Positions 25,401-36,052 of a stretch of DNA of 64,000 nt are shown piece after piece; the stretch's first letter is position 1; every line of letters begins with the position of its first letter. Under the pieces are notes generated by a model. It was not told the DNA's origin. It was given only the letters and a program-made list of their open reading frames with translations, and searched no databases. Source of the stretch: Parasponia andersonii (taxonomy: Eukaryota > Streptophyta > Magnoliopsida > Rosales > Cannabaceae). A program made the position numbers and the translations under genes. The stretch lies in contig JXTB01000121.1 of the NCBI GenBank assembly GCA_002914805.1, forward strand, positions 728,315-792,314, written 5' to 3'.

Positions 25401-25989
25401 TAAAAGCGTTGTAATATAGGATGTCAACAGCACTTCCATTATCGAATAATACTCACTATAACTGCGTGCTTCCACAATTGATCTTTATGACCTCCATTGC
25501 GTCTTGTTCTGTGAAGGTAATATTCATATCTGATACTCGCTGAAGCTTTCGTGGTCGCTGTTCAAGGTGCATGATGTTGGTCAATGGCTGCTGCCGAGCT
25601 TCTCATGCATACCTATCCTGCACTCTCTTGGAATCTCCACCAACATGCAGTCCTCCGAAAAGTGGTCCTCCAAAAATAGTTCGCACCCCGCGCTGAATTT
25701 CTGAAAGTCGCTTTCAGTTTTCTTCTTACCTTTCATTATTCTGTTTAAAGTACTACCGCAGCCGCCCTTCTTTAATTAATCTTTCGATCTCATCTTTTAG
25801 GATAAAGTAATTATTGGTATCGTGTCCAATGTCATTGTGATACCAACAAAACTTGTTGGGATCGCGTCTCTCTCTATCTCTTTTCATCGGTTCTGATTGA
25901 CGATACCGCTCCTGTTAGTTTATGACCGCATAGATATGATCTATGGGTGCGTTCAATTCAGTATAATTATTGAACCTCATGGGAGCTCT

Positions 25990-27438
25990 TGGAATCTCTT
26001 GTTTTTTCTGTTTGGGCTACTTCTCAGTCGATTGTTCATTACTCCTTTTGTTCAACTTCATTATTGTTGTTGTTTGTGGTCGCATCTTTGGCAGCATCCT
26101 TTCCTCCACCCTTAGATGTCGACCAACTCTTCGATAGAAGTCTTCAAGGGTTCTGCATTCTCGCTCTAGTAGCTCTTTCCAGAGTTTAGTTTCTGGTCGT
26201 ACCCCAACCATCATTAGATTTAAAACTCCTCCCTTAGGTGAGTTATTAACCTTTGCCAACTCTAAGATAAAACGATTTAGGTAAGATCGTAGAGTTTCCT
26301 CTGGGCCTTACCGAATAGCAGACAGACTAACCAGTGGAACAATAAAATTCTTCGCGGCTTGGAATTGCCTCAAGAATGCAGTCTGAATCTGTTGCCAGGA
26401 CAAGATTGAACCAGACTTGAGTCCTCGGAACCACTTTTTCGCCACTCCTGTGAGAGTTACAGTAAAGTATCTACAACGTGCAAGATCATCAACACAATAA
26501 AGTTCCATCAGAACGCTGAAGTGATCCATATGGTCCTGTGGATCAGTTTTCCCATCAAAAGTATTTATGGTGGGAAGTTTAAATCCAGCAGGTAAGACGG
26601 AAACTCGAACCTTCTTACTGAATGGCGATTGACAATACCCATCAGCAAGCTCATCATCCCAACCAACAAGTGCATCTAAAGCAACCCTCAGGTTATGAAC
26701 ATCGATGTTTAGAGGGAGAACATTCTCTCTTACTGGTGGTAGGAGTGGCCTCTGATCATTGTCACGATATAAGGCGGGTTGGTTAGGTAGGGTGCGACGA
26801 GATCAACTTTGGTCCTTGTGATGCAATGTGGATTGCTCCTGACTATGTCGCTGATCCAGATGTTGTCTCAGGTCTGTAAGATTCTGTCGAGATTCCCTAC
26901 TGATCTTTTCAAAGACACTCCTCGATTGATATTTTTGCTCGTTGTCTAGATAATCACGATTGATAGTTGCTCTCCGGGAAGGTTGTCCATGATCACGATT
27001 AGTGCTCGAACTTTCAATACCAGATACCAGAGGCAAGTCTACGACCTTGCCTTTTCCCTTGGAGATACAATCTCCTCGACGCTCCTGCTGGGCTTTAGAT
27101 TGGTCATAGTTCCCTATCTTTAGGATCTGAATTCCTCTCTTAGGTTGTTGAGCGAGACATTCTCTGTGACGTTCGTGCTATGGTCGAGTTAGCATCTATC
27201 CCTCAGCAAGTCATCGTAGAGAGTCATTAATCTGACTTGTAATTTGTTGAAGGTTCACTAATGTTTCTTCCATATGATCCTGTCTCTGGACAATATTTTC
27301 AGGTGCAGTCACGGCAGGCTGATCCTGAGCAGAATCTACCTGTGCAGCAGCGGTACTTTGAGGATGATTTTGGCTAGTTCCGGTGTTTCTGGTAGTGTTT
27401 CTGGTATTTGTCATTGTTGAAAGAAGCGGAATGGACAA
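25990..27438 (-). pseudogene. gag fossil of Tat element 3
   Basis: gag N-terminus near 27438 (MSIPLLSTMTNTRNTTRN..), then a charged linker with many Arg/Gln/Ser (26800-27040) and a capsid-like block (about 26300-26560, DHFSVLMELYCVDDLARCRY, FTVTLTGVAKKWFRGLKSGS, ISWQ-like). The block near 26100-26250 matches the retrotransposon gag C-terminal capsid region (ERECRTLEDFYRRVGRHLRVEE). Fossil, broken. Confidence 0.8.
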
Positions 27439-27460
27439 AATTTTCTACCAGAATAGCCCT

Positions 27461-27473
27461 CCTTTTAGCGCCA
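27461..27473 (-). other. Primer-binding site of Tat element 3
   Basis: Minus-strand TGGCGCTAAAAGG begins two bases after the 5' LTR end. TGGCGC is the usual start of the PBS in Tat/Athila-type plant gypsy elements. Confidence 0.75.
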
Positions 27474-27475
27474 AT

Positions 27476-28203
27476 TATTGATGGAGATTTTGTCAACAAT
27501 AAATTTGGAAAAATTACAAAATGTGGGGCTTATGTGTGAAAAGGGTAATTCATCAAAGCAAACAAAGAGACAAGAATTTTATAGTGGTTTAGCCCCAAAA
27601 AAGATGAGCCTACATCCACTATTTTTTTACTATCTTCTGGAGAATTACAAGAGCTCAAAATTACAATGTATTATCCGGAAGGAAGAAGCAAGAGTCTAAA
27701 AAGTTCCCAAAAGTTCTAAAAGATAAAGGATCAAAGATCAAAAAGAATCCAAAGATCCTCCACTGAAATATTGAACTCCCTTTATATAGGTAAGGATAGG
27801 TCAATGTTTCCCAATTGTGAGAATGGGTAACTATATAATCGGAAAATACAATTCGAGTAATAATATAACTGGGTAATAACTTGAATGAGATGATTGGTCG
27901 ATCTTTAAAGAGAAACTTTTGCTTCCATTTCTTTGTAAGTTACCTGTTTTGACGAAGCTTAGTCTAGTTTTCTTTTCATTCTGGTCGTACTAACTTATGC
28001 GGTGGAGGTCGCACTTAACTCGTTCGGAGGAAGTCGCACTAACTTATGCAGTGGAAGTCGCACTAAACTCTTTCGGAAGAGGTCGCACTTAACTTTTTCA
28101 GAGGAGGTCACATTTAATCTTACTCATGTGACCTGACACATTCACTTGGTCAACTTTCCCTTTTTGGTATTGACCAACATATAGAATTTTAGACCGCACA
28201 ACA
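27476..28203 (-). repeat. 5' LTR of Tat element 3
   Basis: Minus-strand TGTTGTGCGGTC..CCATCAATA, paired with 17043-17796. The degenerate GGTCGCAC minisatellite is present here at about 27985-28115, with a different unit order from the other LTR. Confidence 0.85.
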
Positions 28204-28844
28204 CTTACGAAAACTATTAAGTACAAATCCGTCTGGCCCTCTATTTCTATGGGCTCATGATGGAACTACCGTAATAGAGAGCCAAGACTGGACTTGGTAC
28301 AAATATTCTACTATACCTTTATACAAGTTTAGGAAGTGAAGATCTTATAACACCGACTCTTCCGAAAATTTTTTGTAAGTTGCTAGGCCTTCATTCTCGT
28401 GTGGACAAATTTAATAGATCATGTCTAACTAAACTTTTTGACGGAGTTGATAATCTAAGGTAACTAGTTATTATGTTAAATTATTAACAAGACGTGCTCC
28501 AAGAGCTTCACAAGATGAAGCTTGTTTCAAATTAGGCAAAATCATCACGTTCAAACAAAAGTATTTTATATATATATAGTGTTAAGATCGTTTTTTCTTT
28601 TTATTTTACTCTCGTATCACATCATTTGACATATAAATTCATATCAAACATCGAAACATGAAATAAAAATAAATAAATAAATAACTCACATTCATATATA
28701 CACACATTTATAAATTCCACTCTTAGTTAAATATATATAGGTTACTAATTCCGTAGATATATTTTTTTTCCAATTAAAATACATCATACATGTTCTTTTA
28801 TAATAAATAGTGGAGAGAAAAAATTATTATATAATAAATATTTA

Positions 28845-28900
28845 TCTACTCAAATTACAGTAACCGTTAGATAATGATCCAACGACAAAAAAGAAAACAC
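28845..28900. repeat. Fragment related to the MITE family at 2453 and 62290
   Basis: CTACTCAAATTACAGTAACC followed by GTTAGATAATGATCCAACG resembles both the 2600-2640 interior (CATCTAATGGTGATCCAACG) and 62213-62250 (CTACTCAAATTATGATGACA). The ends of this copy were not found. Confidence 0.35.
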
Positions 28901-29084
28901 ATATAAATAGGTGAGAAAAACTATTTTGAGAATTATATATATATATATATGAGTATATATTATCACCATGCATGGATGCCCCAACAAAAATATTGCACAC
29001 GAGACACACCATCGCATCTCGTTTCGTATTAGATTATAATCGAGTATTTTATTTTTTCCCTTATTTATTACAGTTTTTAATAGG

Positions 29085-30010
29085 GTTAGCAATTCGTGTT
29101 CATAGATTGTTTTCACATTGTGCCGATATACATGTATAATAGGTAAATGCTCAACTCAAACATAATCTATTTAATAAATAGATCAGAAATTGTAACACGA
29201 ACATGACTCATTTATAAACGGCTTGACACATCACGATCAATATAACTTGTTTACTAAACAAGTCCTATTGACCCGTAACTCATGACTCAAATACGACCCA
29301 AACACGACCAATTTAATAAATTGGCTTATAGAAATATGACCAAATTTTGAGCTCAATTTAAGTAATTTTTTATTTATTAAATGTTAGAGCAAAATGTTCG
29401 GTATATATGTTTTTATAACAAGTGTAAAATTTTAAATATTAGATATAAAAAATTATATACTCAATACATTTTAGTACATCAATTGAAATTAGTAAATAAA
29501 TATATCTACTAAGTATAAAAATATATATACCTAGACATTTAGCTATAAAATTTAAAAAGTGGACATCTACTTAATTAAATTTAAAATATTAGTTATCTAT
29601 CTAAATTTTTCTTTAATAAGCGAGTTAGAAATTATGAGGTTAAATAAACTAGATTTTACTACTTTTTGGAGGAAATTAGTCAAGAATCTGTCAAAATTAC
29701 CACTAATATTAATAATTTGTCAAAAATCTGTCAAAATCATCAAAAAATTATTTTAAAAAAATGGTATAATAGGAGATTTAATTAATAAAAAAAATAACAT
29801 TTAACTAATTTATTTAAAATTTTGACATGAATACATTCTTTTAATAAAACGAATTAATATGATATGACACAGCTTATTTACTAAATAAACAATTTTCATG
29901 TTAACGAGTCCTACCTAAATACGATCTTTGAATATACAATTAAACTAAACCCGCACTCCTTAATTTTGTACAAATTTTGGATCGTTATGTATCACGAATT
30001 ACGAGCCAAG
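29085..30010. mobile_element. Candidate non-autonomous element with imperfect inverted ends
   Basis: The left end GGTTAGCAATTCGTGTTCAT resembles the reverse complement of the right end (CGTTATGTATCACGAATTAC). Both flanks carry the degenerate motif class 'TTTAATAAA..GACACG' seen in many plant intergenic repeats. There is no coding capacity. The boundaries are guesses. Confidence 0.3.
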
Positions 30011-30157
30011 TTTTCAATTTCATAATCATCCAAGTAGTTAAAATTTTAATTTTAAACCTTTAATTATTTAGAAAAATGAGAGAAAAAGAAAAAAAAAAAA
30101 TCAGAGGACGAGAGGGTGTGTGTGTGTTCTGTTGTGGGTTTTGGGTTTTGGGTTTTG

Positions 30158-30165
30158 TATAAAAG
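30158..30165 (+). promoter_or_regulatory. Probable TATA box of the PPR gene
   Basis: TATAAAAG lies 47 bases upstream of the PPR start codon and directly follows a GGGTTTTGGGTTTTGGG stretch. A transcription start about 30 bases downstream would give a short leader. Inferred from sequence only. Confidence 0.5.
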
Positions 30166-30186
30166 CGTTGGACGTTGTTGAAGGGA

Positions 30187-30264
30187 ATGAAAATCGACGG
30201 TAAAGGGCTCAATGCCCACCTCCAAGGCCAAAAGCCTGAGCTCTATTTTCCGGGCAGCCATTAA
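30187..30264 (+). other. Possible short upstream ORF overlapping the PPR start
   Basis: An ATG at 30187 opens a 25-codon frame (MKIDGKGLNAHL..) that ends inside the first PPR exon in another frame. It matters only if transcription starts upstream of 30187. The position of the TATA box makes that uncertain. Confidence 0.3.
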
Positions 30265-33200
30265 AACCAAAGCTGAAGCTAAAGCCAAAGCCATAAACGT
30301 AGCCAAAGCTTCCAACTCAAACTCCACCACAACAACCACCACAATCGTCAAGGACCGAACTCTCAAACACTTCGTCTCCTCTATTGACCCCTCCGCCATT
30401 TCCAGGGCCCTTACCGAAGAGAGCCTTAAGCTGCTCTCCGCGTCGTCATCATTATCACCACCTTTGCTCCGGGAAGAAGAAGTTGAAGAAGAAGAGGAAG
30501 AGGAAGAAAACCCTTCTCTCCAAGAATTTAGGCCTGATTTTGTTCTTTTCGGCTCCAACGTGGAGGAGGAGTCCCCCGTCTCGGATTATGGTATGGTGGT
30601 ATAACTCAAGAATAAGAATTGAAATATGGGTTTTTTTTTTTCCTTTTGGGGTTTCATTTTCGAGAAATGAAGAACTGCCCAGATACTGGAATATGAATAT
30701 TATGTGTTATGTTTACTAAGGTTCGAATAATTTAAATTCAGGGTTATTTGAATAAGTTTATTGGTGTTAATGTTTCTTTTTTCCTTTTTTTGTTTGGTAT
30801 TTGGATGTAGAGGATTCGACGAGTTTGGATGCTGCGGGGATTCTGGGTCTGACTACAAGGAATGTGCTATCAAATAAAATAGCTTTTGTATTGAACGGTA
30901 CATGTTGGCAAGTTCTAAAAGTTTGGACCTTTTATGTTTATCTTAGTTGCTAAGAGAATTATATATGGTGAATATATTGGAAGTCTGGATTCTCTTTTGA
31001 GAAAATGGGTTTTAAATGTTAAATATCTGATTGTTCTATGTTACCTTATGTGATTTATTGGTAACCAGATAGAGCTTATTGCCTTGTCATGTTGGTGATG
31101 CAGTTTGCTACAATTCGGTAAATGCTACTTTCTTTGATTAGGGATGGTAGAAGTATTAGGAAATTAGTACTTTATCTAATGTACTTATATGACATGTTAC
31201 TTGCATTCAAGAGATAAGAAAGTGCTAGAGTGAGAAGGAGAAAAGAGAGAGTTGAAAAAGTTAACGATCTGTTAGCTGTTTATGCAAACATCTCTAGCCT
31301 CCAGGATCTTAGACTTTCATGGAAATAGGAAGCTTTAATACTTTTAGTAACTTATTTTTTGAAAATGAGCATTGGCTTAGTGTTGTCAAATATTGTCCTG
31401 TAGGTTTTTTTTCTTTCTGTTCAAGGAAAACTATATCCTTGGTGTGCTTATTTTGCAGCTGATGATTTGGAGAGTTCACCTGATCATGAAGGAATAGTTG
31501 GTGAGATGTCTCCGGAGAGAGAATTAGACGTACCATGGTTTCCTTCTCTTTCTCAACACAGCATATCATTGCGTCGTAAAGAAGTAGTACGTGAAAGGAA
31601 ACAAAAGTGGATTTTCAAAAGCACCCAGGTTGGTCGTTTTAATAAGTTAGTTAAAATGTGTGCAGCCAAGGTAGGGCCAAACAACGCTTTTGATGTTTTT
31701 GGTAAGTTGGGACGAGAAACTGGTGTAAAAGAATATAATGCATTGATAAAGGTCTGCATAGAGAAGGCTAGGAGCACTGCTGACGAAGATGTTGCACTAG
31801 AACAGATCCACAGGGCTTTTCGATTTTTTAAGTCAATGAAGGAAAACGGTTTTCAGCTAGAAGAGGAAACTTATGGCCCCTTTCTGTCTTATTTAATTGA
31901 AATGGCTATGGTTGAAGAATTCTTTTTCTTCTGTGAAGTTATCACCGATGCAAATCCTGGTTCAGTTTCTAAGCTAGGTTATTACGAAATGTTGCTGTGG
32001 ATCAAAGTCAATAATGAAGAAAAGATTCAAGAGCTCTGTGATTACATTATAAGCAAGGAAGGCGAAAGCAAGTCTAGTTTACAAGGTTTGTGCTCTTCCA
32101 TTCTAGGGTCGCTGTTCTTTTCTTACTTACTGTTCAGTTGGCTTTACTTATAAGTTCTATGTAAAAACTTACCCTACTGTACGGTTAGATTTTAGTTGCT
32201 TCTCACAAAGTATTACTACAAGTTCCCATTACCAATTGAAATTCAATGGACTTTTTGATAAATCCTTTTCATAATGCTGTTCCATTGTCAACGTGGATTG
32301 AGATCTGAACTCTATAGATAACACGGTTGGAAAATTGGGACAAATATTTGAATTATTCAGAAACTGATGCAGGTTCTTCTGCACTTTAAGTTCTATGGAA
32401 CAGTTAGGTTCTTGCAATTATCATGTTGCTTTTGTTGGATACCTTACTGTTTCAACTTCATGTTGCAGAAAATTACTTGTTAGCCCTCTGTGAAGGTGAC
32501 CGGGATGAGGAGCTTTTGCAGCTGCTAGAAATTGTAGACATTACGAAGTTATCGTCAGTGGACTTTGTAAAAGTCATCTTTAAAGCATTAGGAAAGCTAC
32601 AATTGGAAGCGCTTGCGGAGAAGTTCCTATTTGCATTGAAAGCTCAAGGTATGTATATGAGCTGGAACTTTCCTGTCAACACTTCTATTAATTCACCTAT
32701 TTAGAATTCTCTTTTTGTTGGACATAATTGGTTGCTGAACTTACTTTAGACATTTGAAAATTTTATGTTCTGTGGTTTTGTATTTTTAGACATTGGAGAA
32801 ATTTTTTCTTCCTTAATATTAAAATTTCCAGAGAAAAATTAAATCTGGGGGTTTAGCGACTTACAAGGAATTAATATGAAATTTCAAGCCCATGACCGTC
32901 CAGCTTTCTAGGGCAACCTAGGTTTCTATTTTAACCTCATCACATTGAGTGCATGATTTATGTGGATCATTTTGTATTTTTCTTTAACCAACATTTTCAT
33001 TTCCATTTTTTCAAGTAGAAAAAGAAAAGAAATAAGAGATAATTGAAACTTTTGAATAGTAATTAAAAGAAAACAATGATTATCGTTTTGTAAGAGGTGT
33101 GGTGTTGAGTTGGTTTCTTAAGTTATGCATTCTTAACTATTTATAGATGTAAGCATGTTAATATGTTGCAGATTCTGGAGCAGAAAACTTTACAAACTTC

Positions 33201-35336
33201 CTCTATAATTATGCTGTCGGCGATCCAAATTTAGCGGTGAGGATCTTCTCATGAATGCTCTGGTAATTTCCTTGAGGCAGTTATTGTAAGAGGCACTTCT
33301 GCTCCTTTGCAGTTGCTTCTGTACAAAACAATCCATTCTCTTCTTATATATAAATATTTAAAACTTTCCATGCGTCAGATGGTGTTTTGTTGAGGCTCTG
33401 GAAGGAGAATATTGTAGGCTTAATAATTTCCTCTCTGTTTTTTCAGAAGAAAAAAGTGTTCTAAAGGTTAGGTTGGAAGTCAACCAACAGTAAGATGGTT
33501 GGAACATAATGCCTCTGTCCCTTCCGTAAAAAGAGATTCATAACTCATAGATCGGGATTTATTTTTATTTAAGAAACACACTCTTATTATTAATTTAAAT
33601 TTAGAAATAAGACAATAAGGCTATGGTTGGTAGGAGGGAGAGAATATAAGAAGGAAAGAGATGTACATTACCTAGGGTAGAAATGGGGAGAGAAAGGAGA
33701 GCACTCTTCTCTTGTTGTGCTTAGTGTGAGAGGAAGGAGAGAAGATCAAAATCTTCTCCCTTGTTTGGTAGGAGAGAGAAGTGGAAGGAAGAAGAATGTT
33801 TTATATGTAGAATTACCATTCTATACTTAGTTGTTAATTTAATAAAATAATGCTAAGGGTAATTATGTAGTTGTTCATTAAAGTTCACTTGGGTGAACAT
33901 TACTCTTCTAAAATCTTTCTAATTTGAAGGGATTAAAAATTGGATCAAACTGAGAATTTGAAATCCATTATCTAATCCAATCCCTCCGAAAATACTTTCT
34001 ACCAAACAACCATCATACCCCCTAATCCATCCACCTAACCCTCATACCTCTCTGTCCTTCAGTTTCCCCTCCTACAAAACACCTTTAAGAGAACGCATTG
34101 TCCTCTATAATTACAGCAAGAAGCCCCATCTCTGACAAGATCTGAAGGCATCAGATCCTTAAACTCTTTTCGCATTAACAAGCCAAAGAGCCACCCAAAC
34201 TTTAACTCCGTCCCATAAAACTTCACGACCCTCTTCATAATCTTCAGAAATGTTTTTGTTCCTTCCGGCCACAATAACCAACATATTGCCATACTTGCTA
34301 CATTCCAAATCTTTTTCCTCCCATACTTGCTACAATTGGTCTTTTGTTGTAACATTTGTAGCTTCCTTCATTCAGTAGGACCGGGATTTGGAACCCTTAA
34401 AGGAACAAATAATTACATTATCTCAAGCCAGGATGCTAAATATTTAAGACAATAAGATACTTCATGCAACTTATCCTAAATAGAACCCATGATGCAGAAG
34501 CATGCCTTATGCGCTATGCTGAACAATTAGTGTTGAACAATTACAAATATGCTTAAGTATGTTGTTTTCTTGCAATAGTATATTCTTTTTCTTCCCCCTC
34601 AATCTTAGTTATTATTTTTCTGAAGTTGTTTACATTTAAATATTATTATTATAATTTTGTGTTTATTATTGTGCATTGAAGGTTGAAGATGTCATCTTAA
34701 AGTTCAAAAACGTGCACGCTAAATTGGATGTGACACCTTCCTGTGCATCATATGAGAAGCTTATCAAATACTGTTGTGATTTACATAAGGTATGACTAAT
34801 CTGTTGACTTGACTTAAAGAATTAATATAGTCCCTCTAAAATTGTTCTTCCAATTTTTTTTTTTTTTAATCTTATCTTGTTTTGAAATTATTCCAATTTA
34901 GGTGCATGTGGCTCTTGATTTAATTGAAGAACTGTGCAAAGGGGATTTGCCTGTCTCCACGGAGGCAATAAACCACCTTTTATTTGCATGTAGACTGAGT
35001 TACAATTTTAACTTGGTAAGCTGCATACTGTATGTTTAATGTTTGTTTTGTCTTCATATGTATAATGTTTACTCTTCTCTACTTCCATTTTGATCTTGGA
35101 GTAGTCCAAATCTATTTGTGGGAAAGGTAAAGCAAAAAAAAGTTGGAATAGATTTTTGCGAAAAAAGAAGAAAAGAATTGGTCTTCATAATTGATCTGAG
35201 GAGGAAAATTCATGTCTGTAAATTGTACTGGTTAGTTGGGAAACTTCATAACTGTATGGCATTTGCCCAAAGAGTACATGCAATGTAGTCAAAGTGAAAC
35301 TTTGATCCACTTCCATTGAAACCAATGTCCTCCCTG

Positions 35337-35394
<58 letters not shown>

Positions 35395-36014
35395 AAAGAA
35401 AGAAATCGTGGTGCTTGAGGGGTAAAAAAAAAAAAAAAGGAAAACTAATGATGATGATTAGATAACATGTTGGAATTGAAGGTTTCCAGTTCTGTTGGTT
35501 TTGTCATACTGCTGATTTTACCTTGTTCATGTTGGCTATCTCTCTTTGGATTTCAATTATGATGTTTTCGGTGAAATTTCTATCTTTGCTGTTCATGCGC
35601 TTGATAAGGGATTTGCAGTTTAACTCCTTGCTTTAACATGCTTTTAAATTTTTATTGTCCTCCTATATTTCCTGTCTGCTTTCTTCTCCAGGTTCACCGA
35701 GTGTATTCTCTTATTTGTGACCACGACTTAAAGCCAAATGCTGAAACATTCAGGATTATGATAAGTTTGTGCGTGAGAATGAAAGATGTAAACACATACC
35801 TCAGTTTCTGTTGTTTTTTTCTTTTATCTACATGTTTGTATTTTGAGGTAACTTGTTTTTATAGATGGAGGGTGCATATAGCATGCTTAGAGATTTGGAG
35901 AAATGGAAGTTGGCGCCCACGGCCAACATGTACAATGCTATAATGGCAGGATATTTCCGTGAGGTAATTTTTTTCTGATTTTTCATATGTTTATACTGGC
36001 TGTGGGTGTGCAAG

Positions 36015-36052
<38 letters not shown>

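Larger units (their letters stand above)
17043..28203 (-). mobile_element. Ty3/gypsy element 3, Tat clade, about 11.2 kb
   Basis: Minus-strand element with 5' LTR at 27476-28203, PBS, gag, protease, RT, RNase H, a second (archaeal-type) RNase H, integrase, a 3.7-kb region with plus-strand ORFs, PPT and 3' LTR at 17043-17796. A second RNase H plus an antisense ORF downstream of pol is the hallmark of the Tat (Ogre/Grande/Retand) clade. LTR identity looks near 88-90% by eye with small indels, so it is older than element 2, perhaps 4-8 million years depending on the rate. Coding parts carry well over ten breaks. The flanking five bases do not match, so part of the target site has probably decayed. 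Confidence 0.88.
28204..30157. other. Intergenic region upstream of the PPR gene
   Basis: The first about 130 bases (28205-28336) are open on the plus strand and look protein-like (PSGPLFLWAHDGTTVIESQD, then WTWYKYST), possibly a scrap of an interrupted gene. The rest is very AT-rich, with AT microsatellite at about 28937-28952, a MITE-related fragment near 28845-28900 and a candidate non-autonomous element at 29085-30010. No other gene is visible. Confidence 0.5.

Noticed and set aside
30384-30719. 111-codon ORF in another frame of PPR exon 1
   Set aside because: It is a shadow of the Glu-rich exon 1 and reads on into intron 1.
34059-34355. 98-codon minus-strand ORF as an intron-nested gene
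   Set aside because: It reads as a frameshifted LINE ORF2 tail.
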